Assembly (NCBI GenBank): GCA_038501785.1
Contig: JBAMJR010000156.1
Span: 1,184,501 to 1,248,500 of the forward strand
Direction: 5' to 3'
DNA from: Myoxocephalus aenaeus
Lineage: Eukaryota; Chordata; Actinopteri; Perciformes; Cottidae
DNA length: 64,000 bases
The first letter of the stretch is position 1, and every line of letters starts with the position of its first letter. Both the position numbers and the translations under genes were made by a program. Shown piece by piece: positions 11,601-24,200 of this stretch. Under the pieces are notes generated by a model. That model saw only the letters and a list, made by a program, of their open reading frames with translations, was not told the DNA's origin and did no database searches.

Positions 11601-12382
11601 TTGGACCTTACAGCTGCATCATTTCAAAGAAATAATCATCCTGAAAGTGATTTTTTTGTAGGCGGACCTGAAATCTTTAAATTTTTTTCTGTGTGTCATC
11701 TTCATTTACTCTTAACCAGTAACATATAGACTGATATTTATATTTACACATCTGAACAGAATCTCACATGTGTACCTTTTATTATAACACCAACATTATT
11801 GAAATAGCCCTAGCGGTTGCAGAGATACACCCTTTTTAGTTTGGGGATGACATTTTCAAGGAAAGGGCCTAAAAATAGCAGGTTGGTGTTCTAGTATGAT
11901 GCCATACAGGACTCCTCCCTCCTCATACCACTAACATGCATTGCACAATGGTCTGCTGTCCATTTCTACATGTGTGCTCCAGGGTAGCATGCTGTACAGA
12001 AACGGGCTCCACAAGCCGTAATGCTGTAGCTATAAACAATCTAATGGAAAAAGCCATTTTAACGGCATACCTTTCCAAAGTACTGCACAAAGTCTCGGAA
12101 CATATGGCTCCAACAAGAGTATTTACAACTCTGAGAAGTGTTTACACAGCAGGTACGGCGTGTGTTTACGTCTTTGAAGTGGAGCAGCACGTTAAAAGAA
12201 GACTTTTCTCTCTCATGTGGCTTTTGGTTGTTCCCTCCAATGAAGGATTTGAGCAGAAAGAGAAGCCGTACCAGTGGGAGAAGCTGGAATCTCAGCTGCT
12301 GCAAAGCAAACACTTAGCTGTGAAATGAAGGAGACATCAAGAGGGCTCTGCTTAGGAAAGCAGACGTTTGGCTGCTTGGGGA
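11601..12382. other. Intergenic sequence between minisatellite and cep128 3' end
   Basis: No supported gene. A 130-codon plus-strand frame at 11936-12328 has no family resemblance and no splice support. Confidence 0.5.
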
Positions 12383-12544
12383 TTTATTCTCAGTGCATAT
12401 ACTTCCTTCACATTAAAACAAACAAAAAATGCACCTATTTGTGCTTGTAGTGTCTTTTTACAAATATATACTGTAGGAAAACAAAAAAAATAGAAAGCCA
12501 TGAAGCAAATCAGTCAATACATTAAAAGAGATGTAAAAACATAT

Positions 12545-12623
<79 letters not shown>

Positions 12624-13057
12624 TTTTCATGATGTCAGTAGAAATATTGTTGAAAAGGCACCAGTGTTTGGTTTGAGTAAACATTTTAGCACTAACACAT
12701 TGGCATGATAATGAGAATACACTCAACAATATATAAACACCTGTTAAAATAGCTATGACAATAAATGTAACAGTCAAACTATTTGGGTTGAAACCTTTTT
12801 TTAAATACATTCAATTCAGGTTCTTATAAATAACATTTAAACACTTCCTCCAAAGTCACGCGGCTCCAGAGTATCCCTCGGAGTTGGCGGAGACGTCTCC
12901 GTCTTACCGTCTTGCTCTTGAGCGCCTTCAGTGGCGCCCGGTTGAGGTAGAGGAGGATTAGTGTCGAGTGCAAAGGCCTCCTGGCACAGCCGAGTTCCTC
13001 TGTTCTGCAGGAGCAGCCGGCCGGTGGAGTCAGCACCGTGGGTTTGTAAAGGTTGAG
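12383..13057 (-). other. cep128: cep128 3' untranslated region with candidate poly(A) signal
   Basis: Downstream of the stop codon the only AATAAA on the minus strand before the next repeats is at 12388-12383. The interval also contains a long TA repeat. No coding potential is supported. Confidence 0.45.
12548..12620. repeat. TA dinucleotide microsatellite
   Basis: About 73 bp of pure TA/AT repeat, lying inside the predicted 3' untranslated region of cep128. It is self-complementary and could form a hairpin in the transcript. Confidence 0.97.
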
Positions 13058-13116
13058 CTAATCCGTGAGGGCTCTGGACTCGTCCAAGTCTGAACTGGTC
13101 ATCCGTTTGGGAGGAG
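13058..13116 (-). CDS. cep128: cep128 last coding exon 25 (residues 1031-1049 and stop)
   Basis: With the phase-1 donor of exon 24 and a CCACAG acceptor, the exon reads SPPKRMTSSDLDESRALTD then TAG at 13060-13058. A longer frame (to 12837) is open here but would need a weaker CT|GTGTGA donor. I prefer the short acidic tail. Confidence 0.65.
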
Positions 13117-14567
13117 CTGTGGCGGAGAGACAAAACCAGAACAGTTATATTCCCAGTACCATATCCACTTTGATTGTTAATGGATCTAGTCCATTACACG
13201 TAGTCCCTAAATGAGTCCCGTCACTGCCAAAGCACTCCTGAATACGTGTGATAATTGCATTGTGTATTAACAGCAGTGTGAAGTAGCCGTAGATATATTT
13301 TGGCCAGCGTACTTCTTGGAGGTAAAACAGACACAAAGCCACAGGAAAGTACGCTTCCTCTCACACGGCGCCAGATATCTGTAAGCAGCTTAGGAAAGCG
13401 CTACAAGTGCTTTTGGCTGAGAGCCACTGGCAGCGATACAGACACACACTCTGAGCACTGATGGGAAAATACTGAACGGGAAAAGTGACAGGTCTGTAAG
13501 GACTGCCACAGTGACATGCTTCACAACGTAGGCTTCATAACGGCGTCCTGTATGTGGAGTCAGCGGTGGGTTGTACTCACACAGCGTGTCCGACCTCAGC
13601 GAGCTGCTCAGGAACGAGCCGGGGCTTCTCACGGAGGAAGACAGAGCGGCCAGCCTCAGGCTCCTGGAGGCGGCGTCCAGCTTCTCGTCCTGGAAGACAG
13701 GAGGAGGACGGCGTCACTGACGGAGCTACAGCCATGCTAGCAGCACTGTGATGCCTAGCGTAGCATGTTTAGCCTGAGGAACCAAACAAGTTAGGCCATG
13801 AAACGTTCAAGCCAAAAGATGATGATCCTCTAGACCAGTGGTGCCCAACCCTTGGGCCGCGGCCCGGTACCGGTCCGTGAGTCCCTTGGTACCGGGCCGC
13901 AGAGAAAGAATTTATGAAAAATGTGTTTTATTTTGAAAGATTACCGGATACATCACATGTCAAGAGGTTCCGCGATACGTTACCCCAAAAATGAAACTTC
14001 AAAGTCTGTTTGAACTCGGTGTTCTGGATTAAAATCAAGGCAGAGTTACTGAGATCGGCAAAAGAGCTCTGAAACCCTGCCTCCATGTCAACACCCTGTC
14101 TTTGTGAAGCGTTTTAATGAAGTTACAGAGTGACATAAAGGTTTAAGTTAGGAGTAGAGTCAGTAGACTGGACATAAACACACGTCGGTCTTTTTCTCCC
14201 GTCACCCCGAGGCGGGACCGGCTCGTAGCAGAGAAACAAGCTCAGGGCTCCACTAATGCAGCGTAATGGTGAGTTGTATCTTTACGCACTTTTTTAATTG
14301 TCTTTATGCCGGTCGTATCATTTACGTCATATTTTTCGCCGGTCCGTGAAAATATTGTCCGACACCAAACCGGTCCGTCTACGAGACGGAGTGGCACACA
14401 ATTGTGGACGGAAGATGTCTCATTTTAAACTGGCTCCGGGAGTTACTTCATGTCATTTGGTTTCATTCTATCAAAAAGGAGAAGACTTGAGTGTCTGCTG
14501 ACAGACAGCAGCGGGGACAGCTGTCCCGTGACTGGGTCCAACACTCACAGGGCCGTTAAAGTCTGGT

Positions 14568-14605
<38 letters not shown>

Positions 14606-17600
14606 ATTATTCATTCAGCATTTAAGTCACGACGGGAAGAGCAGCGACTCAACAAACTGAATGGACATTGGTGGCAGATGGAACACACGTCTGTGGCACA
14701 ATCCTATAACGATCCATCCAATAATAGAGAGATCTTGTCTGTTGGTCCAAAGTGTTCGTGACAGACTAACTGAGGGTGAAGCCTTTTGGCCGCGGGCAAA
14801 TTTCACAAATTCCACAATGGAAAACTAACAGTACAGGCATAAATGTGAGAGTTGTGGCGTCCCAAGAGCTCGACGTGATGAGACAGCGTTGTGTTTGGGA
14901 GTCCCTCTGTGAACCGTGTGGGCCCGTGAATGATAAAAGCTTCTTTTACAGACAGTAAACACGCAGGCACAAGTGGACAGACGTCTCTAAATACTTTGTG
15001 AATCCGTTGCAAGGCGGGCCAAGTCCCTGTTGTCTCTTCCAGTTCCACACACATTACAGATATCCGGTGTTTTTGAATCATTAATATTACAGATGTCCTT
15101 TAATGACGGGACATCCACGGAGCCAAACATAATCCCGTCTGAAGCGGAGGCGCTTTCAGTCAACGTGGAGGCGCTTTGTTGTTGGCATCGCTGCCTGTGA
15201 TCAAGACAGAACTCTAGTAAAGACACCCCATCCATCCTTTTTCATTAAACAAACCCCGGGTGTGAAGCAGCTATTAAGCTAATGCAATCGCCACTTATCA
15301 CTCAACACAGGAGTCATTTGGCAAACCGACGGGGTAATCTGGCAGATTAAAACCGTTTAAGAAGTGACTGCATGGCAGTTCGGGGGCTGATGGGAATCGG
15401 CCGTCAGCGGTGATGTCTCGATGGCTCCCTCGACGGCTGCCTCGCACGGAGCAGGACTGCAGCCGCCGACGGAGACGGGTAACGCTCAGGCTTTGTTTTG
15501 AGCGGACCGTCGCGGCGACGCTCGAGCTTGTCCCACTCGGTCCGTCCGTGATGCATTACCAGCATGTGGAATTATTCATTTATTCACGCGAGTTGCAAAT
15601 GAGGTGCTTTGCACACACACACACACTGGCTGTGGCGTGGGTGAGCTAGACTCATAAATGACTCTCAAAGTCAGGCTATCCTGATCCGAGCGGCTGCTGT
15701 TTGAACAAAGCACGGCAATTAGTGACTGAAATAGAAAAGGTGTGGGTTGTTGTTTGGGAGTACAGGCTCTTGAAAGGCGTCATAAAGCTCATTTTTCGAG
15801 AGTACAGTCCATCTGTGTGTGAGTGTGTGTGTGAGAGCTGTACTCTGTGCTCCTGGATTCTGCGTTTGGACTCGTCCAGCTGGTGCTGGAGGTCCCAGAC
15901 GATCTCTTTGTATTTGCTGTAGCGCTGCTCTATCACCTCCCTCTGCCGCTGAGACTCCTGTTGGCACAAAGACACAGCTGTCCTGAACCCTTCAGGGTCT
16001 GAGGCCTTTTCCTCCATTTTACATCATTTCTTAAATTCACCTTTTAAGGCACTTACATATGAGATACATACCCATGTGTTACATCAAAATTGCAGAACAA
16101 TCTCAGCTCTCTATATAATGAGGCACCATTGTCATAAGGCACAAGTGTAAAGTGATAATATGGCCCTAAAGCTGAAAAATTGAAGTCTGATTTTTTTTAA
16201 TTCTTCATATCTCTTGTGAAAACATAACTTTACTCATGTGGACGAAACGTTTTGGTGATGGAAATTGGTTTACCAAAGGCCTTAGGTTCACAAAAGCAGT
16301 GGAACATATGAATAAAATGGTAGATACATGTAAATAAATGTCTAATATCAAATTTTGCATTATCGTTTTTAGACTAGAAGTGTTGTGTGTCACTACTTTC
16401 ATCAAAATGAGAGAGGCACTGAGATAACATGGGACTGAGGAATGACTTCATACTACAGACCGAGCTGCATGGGGTGTGTGCAAATGAAACATTAATATCT
16501 CAAAAGTCTGAAATGAATGTTTTCGGCATGGTGCTAACGTGATGCGTCTTCATGTTTTCTCATGCACTCTGTTAGAAAGCTCACTCTCTATCCAGTAATG
16601 AGCTTCTTGATGAGCTTCAGACACAAATAATACAGAAACTAAAGAAACTAACGACGACCTGCTCATGGCAATGAACTCTGATCTGTCGGTGTCGCTGTTA
16701 CTGGTTTTAAGTGCCGCCTTGTGGACTGTGGACCATGACATCGCCCACGTCTTGAGGACTTTATTGGTCTCAAGGGGCCGGCACTTTGTGGGTTCCATTC
16801 GTACCTGAGCAGCAGACATACCATAATACTAAGTCTCCCTGCTGGAAGCTTCCACAGGGATCAGCTGACGCATTATACTGCATCGCTGCTATGCAGATCA
16901 CACACACAGAGTCCAAGCTGCTTCAGTGACAGACGTGCTGGTCAGAAGTCACTTCCTGTATATGAGCGCGTACAAAACAGAAATGTTGCTTGCTGGTCCA
17001 GCTAGATACAAAATGGCCTTTTCCATTAACCTTGATGGCGAACAATTCATCAGACCCACAGCTAAGAATCTGGGAATAGTATTCAATCCCTCTTACATTT
17101 GAGAAACACAAACCTTCGTAAAATAGCCCAGATACGCCCCCCTTTTTAACAAAAACCCCTGGCTGCCCCAGTCCATGTGTCTTAGTGGGTCCATGGGTGT
17201 GAGTGTCCTCCGTTTAGTGACACCTTCCAATGTTTGTGTGTGAATGCTGACATGTAGTGAACAGCGCTCCATACCTCATATTGCTATCTGCTATCTGTTC
17301 ACTTTACTTTAACTTTAATTTTATATTCTACTGTAGATGTAATTGTAAATATTCATGCTCCCCGTTATTGCACTCTGTTTACTGTTAAATGTTCATTGTC
17401 AAAATGTTAAATGTTATGCACCTTCAGCCAGGACAAATTCCTTGTCAATAAATGGTTCTAATTCTGATGAATCCCACTGATGCTGGTTACTTAAAGGTTC
17501 TTTCTCCAACATTCACAGCATTAATACAGCATCAAACACCTGTTGTCTGTGTGAGGATATAGTGGAGTAATGGAGGATGAAGTCTCTCTGCCTCTGGTAA

Positions 17601-20471
17601 ACATGGTTCTGTCAGCACTGCTGCTGCTGTTAGCACTGTTAGCTGCTCGCCACATTGAGAGCTGTGTGGAAGCAATATATGCTCTGGATTTAGTATTGAG
17701 CAGCTTTAACCATTCCCTGAACTCATGGTGGTCACGTCTTTGCCCACCGAGCTCCAGTTCTCTGGAGAACCTCCCACTGCACATTCAAGCTCTGCAGGTA
17801 CTTGCAAATCCAGGATGTTTTACCTCGTTGACAAGTACGCAACCTACTGCAGTATTATTAGGGTTGTACTGCAAGACCGTTGGCTTTAAAGTTACTAACC
17901 TCAACAGTGTTTTCTTTACATTTTCTGTTTGAGAGACGTTAACTAAACTGACGTTGACGTTTCATTGCACGAAGGTCGGTAATCCGAGGGAAAGGAAACC
18001 CACTTTAATCACAGAGAAAAGGTTTATCTGGACCCACCTCCAAATCTTTGAAGTTCTCCATCAGACATTGTTTCTCTGGAATTGACTCCAAGTGGTCCAG
18101 AGCCACTCTTGTGTTCTGGAAAGAACACACATCAAATCAGTTCATTTACATCACAATATTCATTTCCTGGTTTGTATTGTCTGACGTTCATGTTCGGTCC
18201 TTTAACTCCAGTCCTTTCAACCAAAACCTACAAACAAGACTAACTGGAAATGGAGAATCAATACAATATCTGAACTGTGCTGAAACCATAAAACATATTT
18301 TAAGAGATTCTATGAATGAGAAGTAAAAAACTATTAGTAGCTGTTATAATAATAGTCATTTCATTAAACAAACAACGGAATCATGTAAAAACAATTACGT
18401 GTAAGGGGCAAACAGAGAGCATTAGAATGAAACAGCTAAACAGGTTAATACACAGTTCCCTTAATCGCCTCTTCCTTTCCCTCACGTGTCTTTTCCTCTT
18501 CCTCACTACTCATCACTTCAGACTGAATGATGGAAGGAGAGCGAGGCGAGGAAGGGATAATTGATGAAAGACACATTTAGTGAAATGAGAAGTCGATCCC
18601 AGTGGAGGGTCAAGTGAAGCCACGAGTACTGATGACGGCTGCACAGCTGGATCAGCTTCAACTTTAAGTACTACCCAAAGAACGGGGCTGATAATGTCCG
18701 CACTGTTATGTATTATTTGTTCTCCGACGTGAGCATATATTGTTCCTTTAAAATAATCCGTCTGAGAAGCATTCACACATGCACAACACGCCTGCATTTG
18801 GACTGGATGCATCATGGGTAAATATTCTACTTGGTATGCGCAGACACTTCCACACACGAGCGACAATGTTGGTGGAGCTCAATGCAATGTGCAGCAGGGA
18901 TGCAACGGGAAACTAAAAGCATTTAGAATATCGTTCAAGGTAAAAATCAAAGTTATGTTTTTCTGTATGTCCCACACACACCACAGCATGCTAAAAGGTA
19001 GCGCTAGTAATGACGCCCATTCCTGCCACGATATTCTAATACGCAAAATAAAACCAAAGCAGTAAAGAAGACTGCAAGTATCCTGCATGGAAATAATGAA
19101 CAGCTGGAAATATTAAAATAAACAGCTTTGCAAATGTTTAACAAGGAAGGAAACTATTTGAACCCTGAGGTCAGACCTGAAGCATTTAAATGTGAAACAC
19201 TGAAGGTAAAATAAAGCCAACGGGACCTTAAATTCAATACGTGCGTCACGCTGCCCCCTCCTACCTCTGAAGCTTTTCCAGAAGTAGTGTATGTAGGGAT
19301 GTATTGATGAATTGCAGATTGATTGTAATATACTGAGGATGTGGATTAACGGAGGTTAAAGGTATGACTGGAAGGGAATGGGGTCTGTTGGGTAATACAG
19401 TATCTGCCTGCAGGAAGCTGAAAGATGGACTTGGCTCTGGGCAACATGGGCGCTTTATTTCTGGGAACGCAGCCTGAGCGCTCCCTGTTCAACAGACATC
19501 ATGTCACACTGCCTGGGCAATTCAGGAGCTAATGGGGGACTTTGTTCCAACACACTCAGCGCAACCTCTAATTAAGATGAAGTAACGACTCCAGCTCCAC
19601 TCCACTCTATTCATCCCTCCGTCGTATGTTTCAATGGCCTTCAGATGGAGCATTTAAGCATCAAAAGAAGTGGTTGTTACAAGGCGTCCCGCTGATTTCC
19701 ACACTCAATGGCCCACTGACACACGAGTGAGAGTCGCCGGTTGATCCCCGGCACCGGGGGGGCCGCGTGCAGAGCGGGTCGATGCGTCCGGTGGTCCGGT
19801 AAGCAGATAGCGGGTCGAGGTACTTCCTCTTCTTCCTCACAGCAGCTAATTGGAGGTTGAAGTGGCCGAGCGTGCCACACAATTGTGACGGACGGTCGGT
19901 TTTATTTATTTATTTTTTACAAGAGTAAGAAGAGCTTGGCTCGATAGAGCCGTTCAGCGGTGCTAAGTGATTGCGGGCTAACATGTAATAGCTGATTAAG
20001 GATCGTCAACAGCTTGGATGGCGATGTCAATACTGTATTGTCGGTCCAGCTCGGTTCTTAACCCCATCAGCAAGACTTATGATGATTACCAGAGCTGTGA
20101 GCCGTGACTAAAGCAATCATTTCTAACCCCGTGTCAGCCTCTATGGGTTGCTGAACAAACAAAGCCGACACACACAGAGTCAACACCACTTCTAATCAAC
20201 AACTCAAGGGCATTTCATACCTCCACGTTTTCTAAAACGGAATTTACATACAATTTTTCTTGAACTGTTAAGCTTACCATCTCCAGATCCAACACACGGT
20301 CCTGAAAAGACACAAAACACAGCGATGTTGCTTTAAATGCACAGAACACTTCAAACACAACACCTAAGTGAGGTTTAAACTAACACAATAAGTCCAGCTC
20401 AGAGTGGTGGATCAGCAGAGAAAAAGAGAGTTCCAACATTAAAAGAAAATGCAGGAGCTAAGAAGAGTCTG

Positions 20472-20547
<76 letters not shown>

Positions 20548-21203
20548 TCTGATGGTCCCTCTCCAACGATGCATAAGTGATGCTTTGCCTCTTATCTGCC
20601 ACTCAAACACACAGCTGCTCTCCCCTCTGCCTGCAATGCGCTGATGGTTGGTAACACGGGTGCTTTCTTTCCCTCGGCCCGCCCTCCAACCGACGGTTTT
20701 GTTTCTTTAAACTCGTCAGCGTCCCTCACTCTGTCTTACCTCTCTACGTCTCTCTCTCTTCATCCTTCATAATTAAAAGCTTGGCTGGGTCTGAGAGGCC
20801 TGATTAATTGCATGCGAAGCGCTGGCAGGTGCCATCATGCAGCCACAGATGGGACCCCGGGAATCCAACACACACACACACACACACACAGGAAAAGAAG
20901 GAATGCTTAGCAGACATTTTACTGTGTGTGTGTTTGGCTGTTTAATGGCGAGTAAAGGGTCGGTGAGGCGCTGGGGGCCGGTCCAACCCAGACTAGAGGA
21001 GTTGGTGGCCTGCCAGGTGTAGAGGCTGCGGTACTGAAAGACAGAGACAAGGCCTCTGGCGGCCTTTAAACTCCAAGGCCTCGTGTCGGCAATAATTAGC
21101 TACTTGTCCAAGCAAGGCTGCAAGCAGTCTGTCAGGCCCGCGGCTGGGTGCTAATGTTTGGAGCAGCACATCACACCACTCAGACAACTGAAGCGCAGCA
21201 GTT

Positions 21204-21244
<41 letters not shown>

Positions 21245-24200
21245 AACAGATATGCAAAAAAGAATTTGAAGGAGATGTGGTGTATAAATAAAAAACGTAC
21301 CAGCTGTCTCTTTTTTGGCAAAATAAGGCCAGCTGGATATAAAAACCCTGCAGTCCGGGCTGCAGCTCTTCAGACACACATGAACAAACGGGTAAGGATT
21401 GATGAGGATATGAAGTGCTCACCTGAAGGCTCCTCATTTCTTCCTCCTTCCTGCGACTCCTCTCCAACAGCTCTGAAAGACACGTTACGGTCCACGAATG
21501 AGTCGAGGTAGAACTACCTCCTCTGAACCAGTGTCGACGTATTGACACTTCAGCGTCTTCAGCAGGTGTTGTTTACTCCTTTAACGCTACACTTCCAATA
21601 CCTCATGCTTAAAAACAGACATCCACCAAAGGAAAGCTCAAACACTTCATTTTACTTTTCCTCTCCTCATAATTTCCTCTGACTGTGTCATTTGGTATTA
21701 TTAGGAAAATAGAGACGTGGATCTGAAACTTTTCAGAAAATGTTACTTATACTTTATTCTTTATATGTCGAATTGTATGCTTGCCAGTAGATAAAGGTCA
21801 AGGAACTGCCCTTTGGAGCTAGTAGTCCCTTTGTTAGAACTCCAAACGGCAACTAGAGATTAAGATAAAATAAAATAAGATAATCCTTTATTAGTCCCGC
21901 AGTGGGGAAATTACAGGATTACAGCAGCATTGCTCACAAGTGAATAAAAGATCAAAAATCAAGTCATATAAATAAACAGAATAAAAAACAGTAAAGAAGA
22001 ATATTAAATATACAGACTGAATAAAAAAAAAAAAGTATATAAAAGTACTTCAATGATCTCCTCTTCATAAACACACCAAGGAACATTTGATTGGAGTTCA
22101 ATGGAAAAACTCAATGAGGCCCAGAGTCCGGTTATAATGGCTCACTGTGTGACTGGAAGCTGCTAGTTAGCTGGTAGCCAAGAAGCTCATGAAGGAGTGA
22201 AACAACTGATGCCAACAAGCTAATACAAGTCCATGGTATGCTGGATAACATCACAACCAAACTGTTCTTCACTTCCCTGGAGTCAACAAGCAGATCTAGA
22301 GGAACTGAGCCCAACTCCTCCTTCAATCCATGCTCTACTTTATAACATGGTGGGTATTTCAAAGCAAGCGACTAATTAGCCTATTTGGAAATTAGCTCCG
22401 CTAAGTGTATTTCACTGATGTTTTGGATGAACCCCAACCTGGGTGTGGTTTTTAGGGGCGGATCTAGACAAACACTGTCTTGCTTTACTTTTCATTTCTT
22501 TCTCTGGAAATGATGGTATCTGGTTTGTTTCTAAAGTAAAGCTATTAATACTTCACAGTAAAAGTCCTGCATTCAAATGTTCACTTCAAGTTAAGGATGA
22601 AAGAGTTATCAGCACAATGTGCCCACATTTATTTAACGTTTGTTCAAGGGGAAGCTTTCATTCTAATATGATGCTGGATACTTAAATGAATAATAATGGA
22701 TCACATTTTAATTGTTGTCTTTTGTGAGTTAAATCTGAATCAGTAACATTTCTCTGCCAGGTAAATATACTACAATGTTTTACTCTGAAGTACAAAAGTA
22801 CACAGTTCAAACCCTGTCATCACAATATATGGCAGAATAATGAATAGCTTCTGTTACTGTCAGTGTTTTGTGTTCGCCCCTCTTGTTTTCCCCCACAGGT
22901 TCCAACCTGTTGATTGGTTGCCACCCGCGAAGGCCAATCAGTGGAGTGGCGGCCATTTTAAAAGGAGGAAGCCAGAAGGGTTCGGGGGCGGTCTTTCTTT
23001 CGGACGAGGCACACTGACAGGCTTGAAGGTGTGTGGTGAGAGGTTGAGGACAGTAGGTAAGTTTGGTACATTTGTGCAGACACGTAGGTACTTTGTGTCT
23101 AGAAACATTAGGTTATTGGTCGGTTCTCCCTCTGTATTTGTTTTGGTTGATCATTTTTAGAGAAGCTTGTGAAGCCATTTTGTTTGTTTCCTTTCCAGAG
23201 GTAGTAGACAGTCAGGTCTAGTTTTGTTATCTTGATTTATATTTGTTTGGCACGACCACAAACTGTCCCAATCTCTCCCACTTCATGGAGAACCTTTGTT
23301 TTATTTAAACCACCAGCAGTGTGACTAAATATTGTTTAAAAACATTACTCCTACTTTTGACTTTCTTTCACTTATTCTTTGGCTGAGCTGTGTTCGTCCC
23401 TTGACTGAAAAGGGGATGTAACAGCTTCTCTAAACAAGATCTCAAACTATCTAAATGCATGTCTAAAACAAAGCAGGAGTGTCATTTCATGGGGTCTTTA
23501 ACAGTAGTTTAACATTCACACAGATCTTTACAATAAAAGCGGACCGTATCGTATGAATGGAGCCCTGGTGACCGGGCGGCTGCACAGCAATCGGCCACTT
23601 CCAGTTCCACTGGTAATGATTAAACCAAACCCATTAAATCGGGCCACTTCTCCTCCAATGAGGTCTAAAGGCAGTAGAGCCGGCACCGAACCTCCCAGCA
23701 GTCCAGAGAACAACACGCTATCTGCTTCACAGACGGCTTGCTGTGAGGATTATTGTACAGGAACAGGTGTTGGAAAGACAAACTCTGCTTGTGTTTGTCA
23801 GTGATTACAAAGCTTTTAATTACAAATCACAGGTTCTTTGCTTAATGAGGAGTTGAATCAAAGGAATAACTCGCTTCATTTAAATAGAGTTAGCACTTAA
23901 TAAGCAAACGCCACAATATTTACCCAGGTTTACTCCGCTGGGCCTTATGCTGAGCACAATACACTGTTTCAATACAATGGTGGCAACATAGTGTGGGAAT
24001 AAAAAGAAAGAGACATTTTAGTTGTATTTGTTCTCACAAAATATAATAATCAGGTATTGTTTTTCCAATAACTAATGCCAACTGTTGTGTTAATTTTTGT
24101 TTTGTTTACTATAATTGAACTGTTGACAGCTTCAAATATGAGAACTGAGAATCAGACAATTCTTCAACAAAGAGAAGAATGTCTCTCCCCACATGCACAG

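Noticed and set aside
12837..13133. Long C-terminal frame as the real end of cep128
   Set aside because: Needs a poor donor in exon 24; the consensus donor gives a different frame with an early stop.
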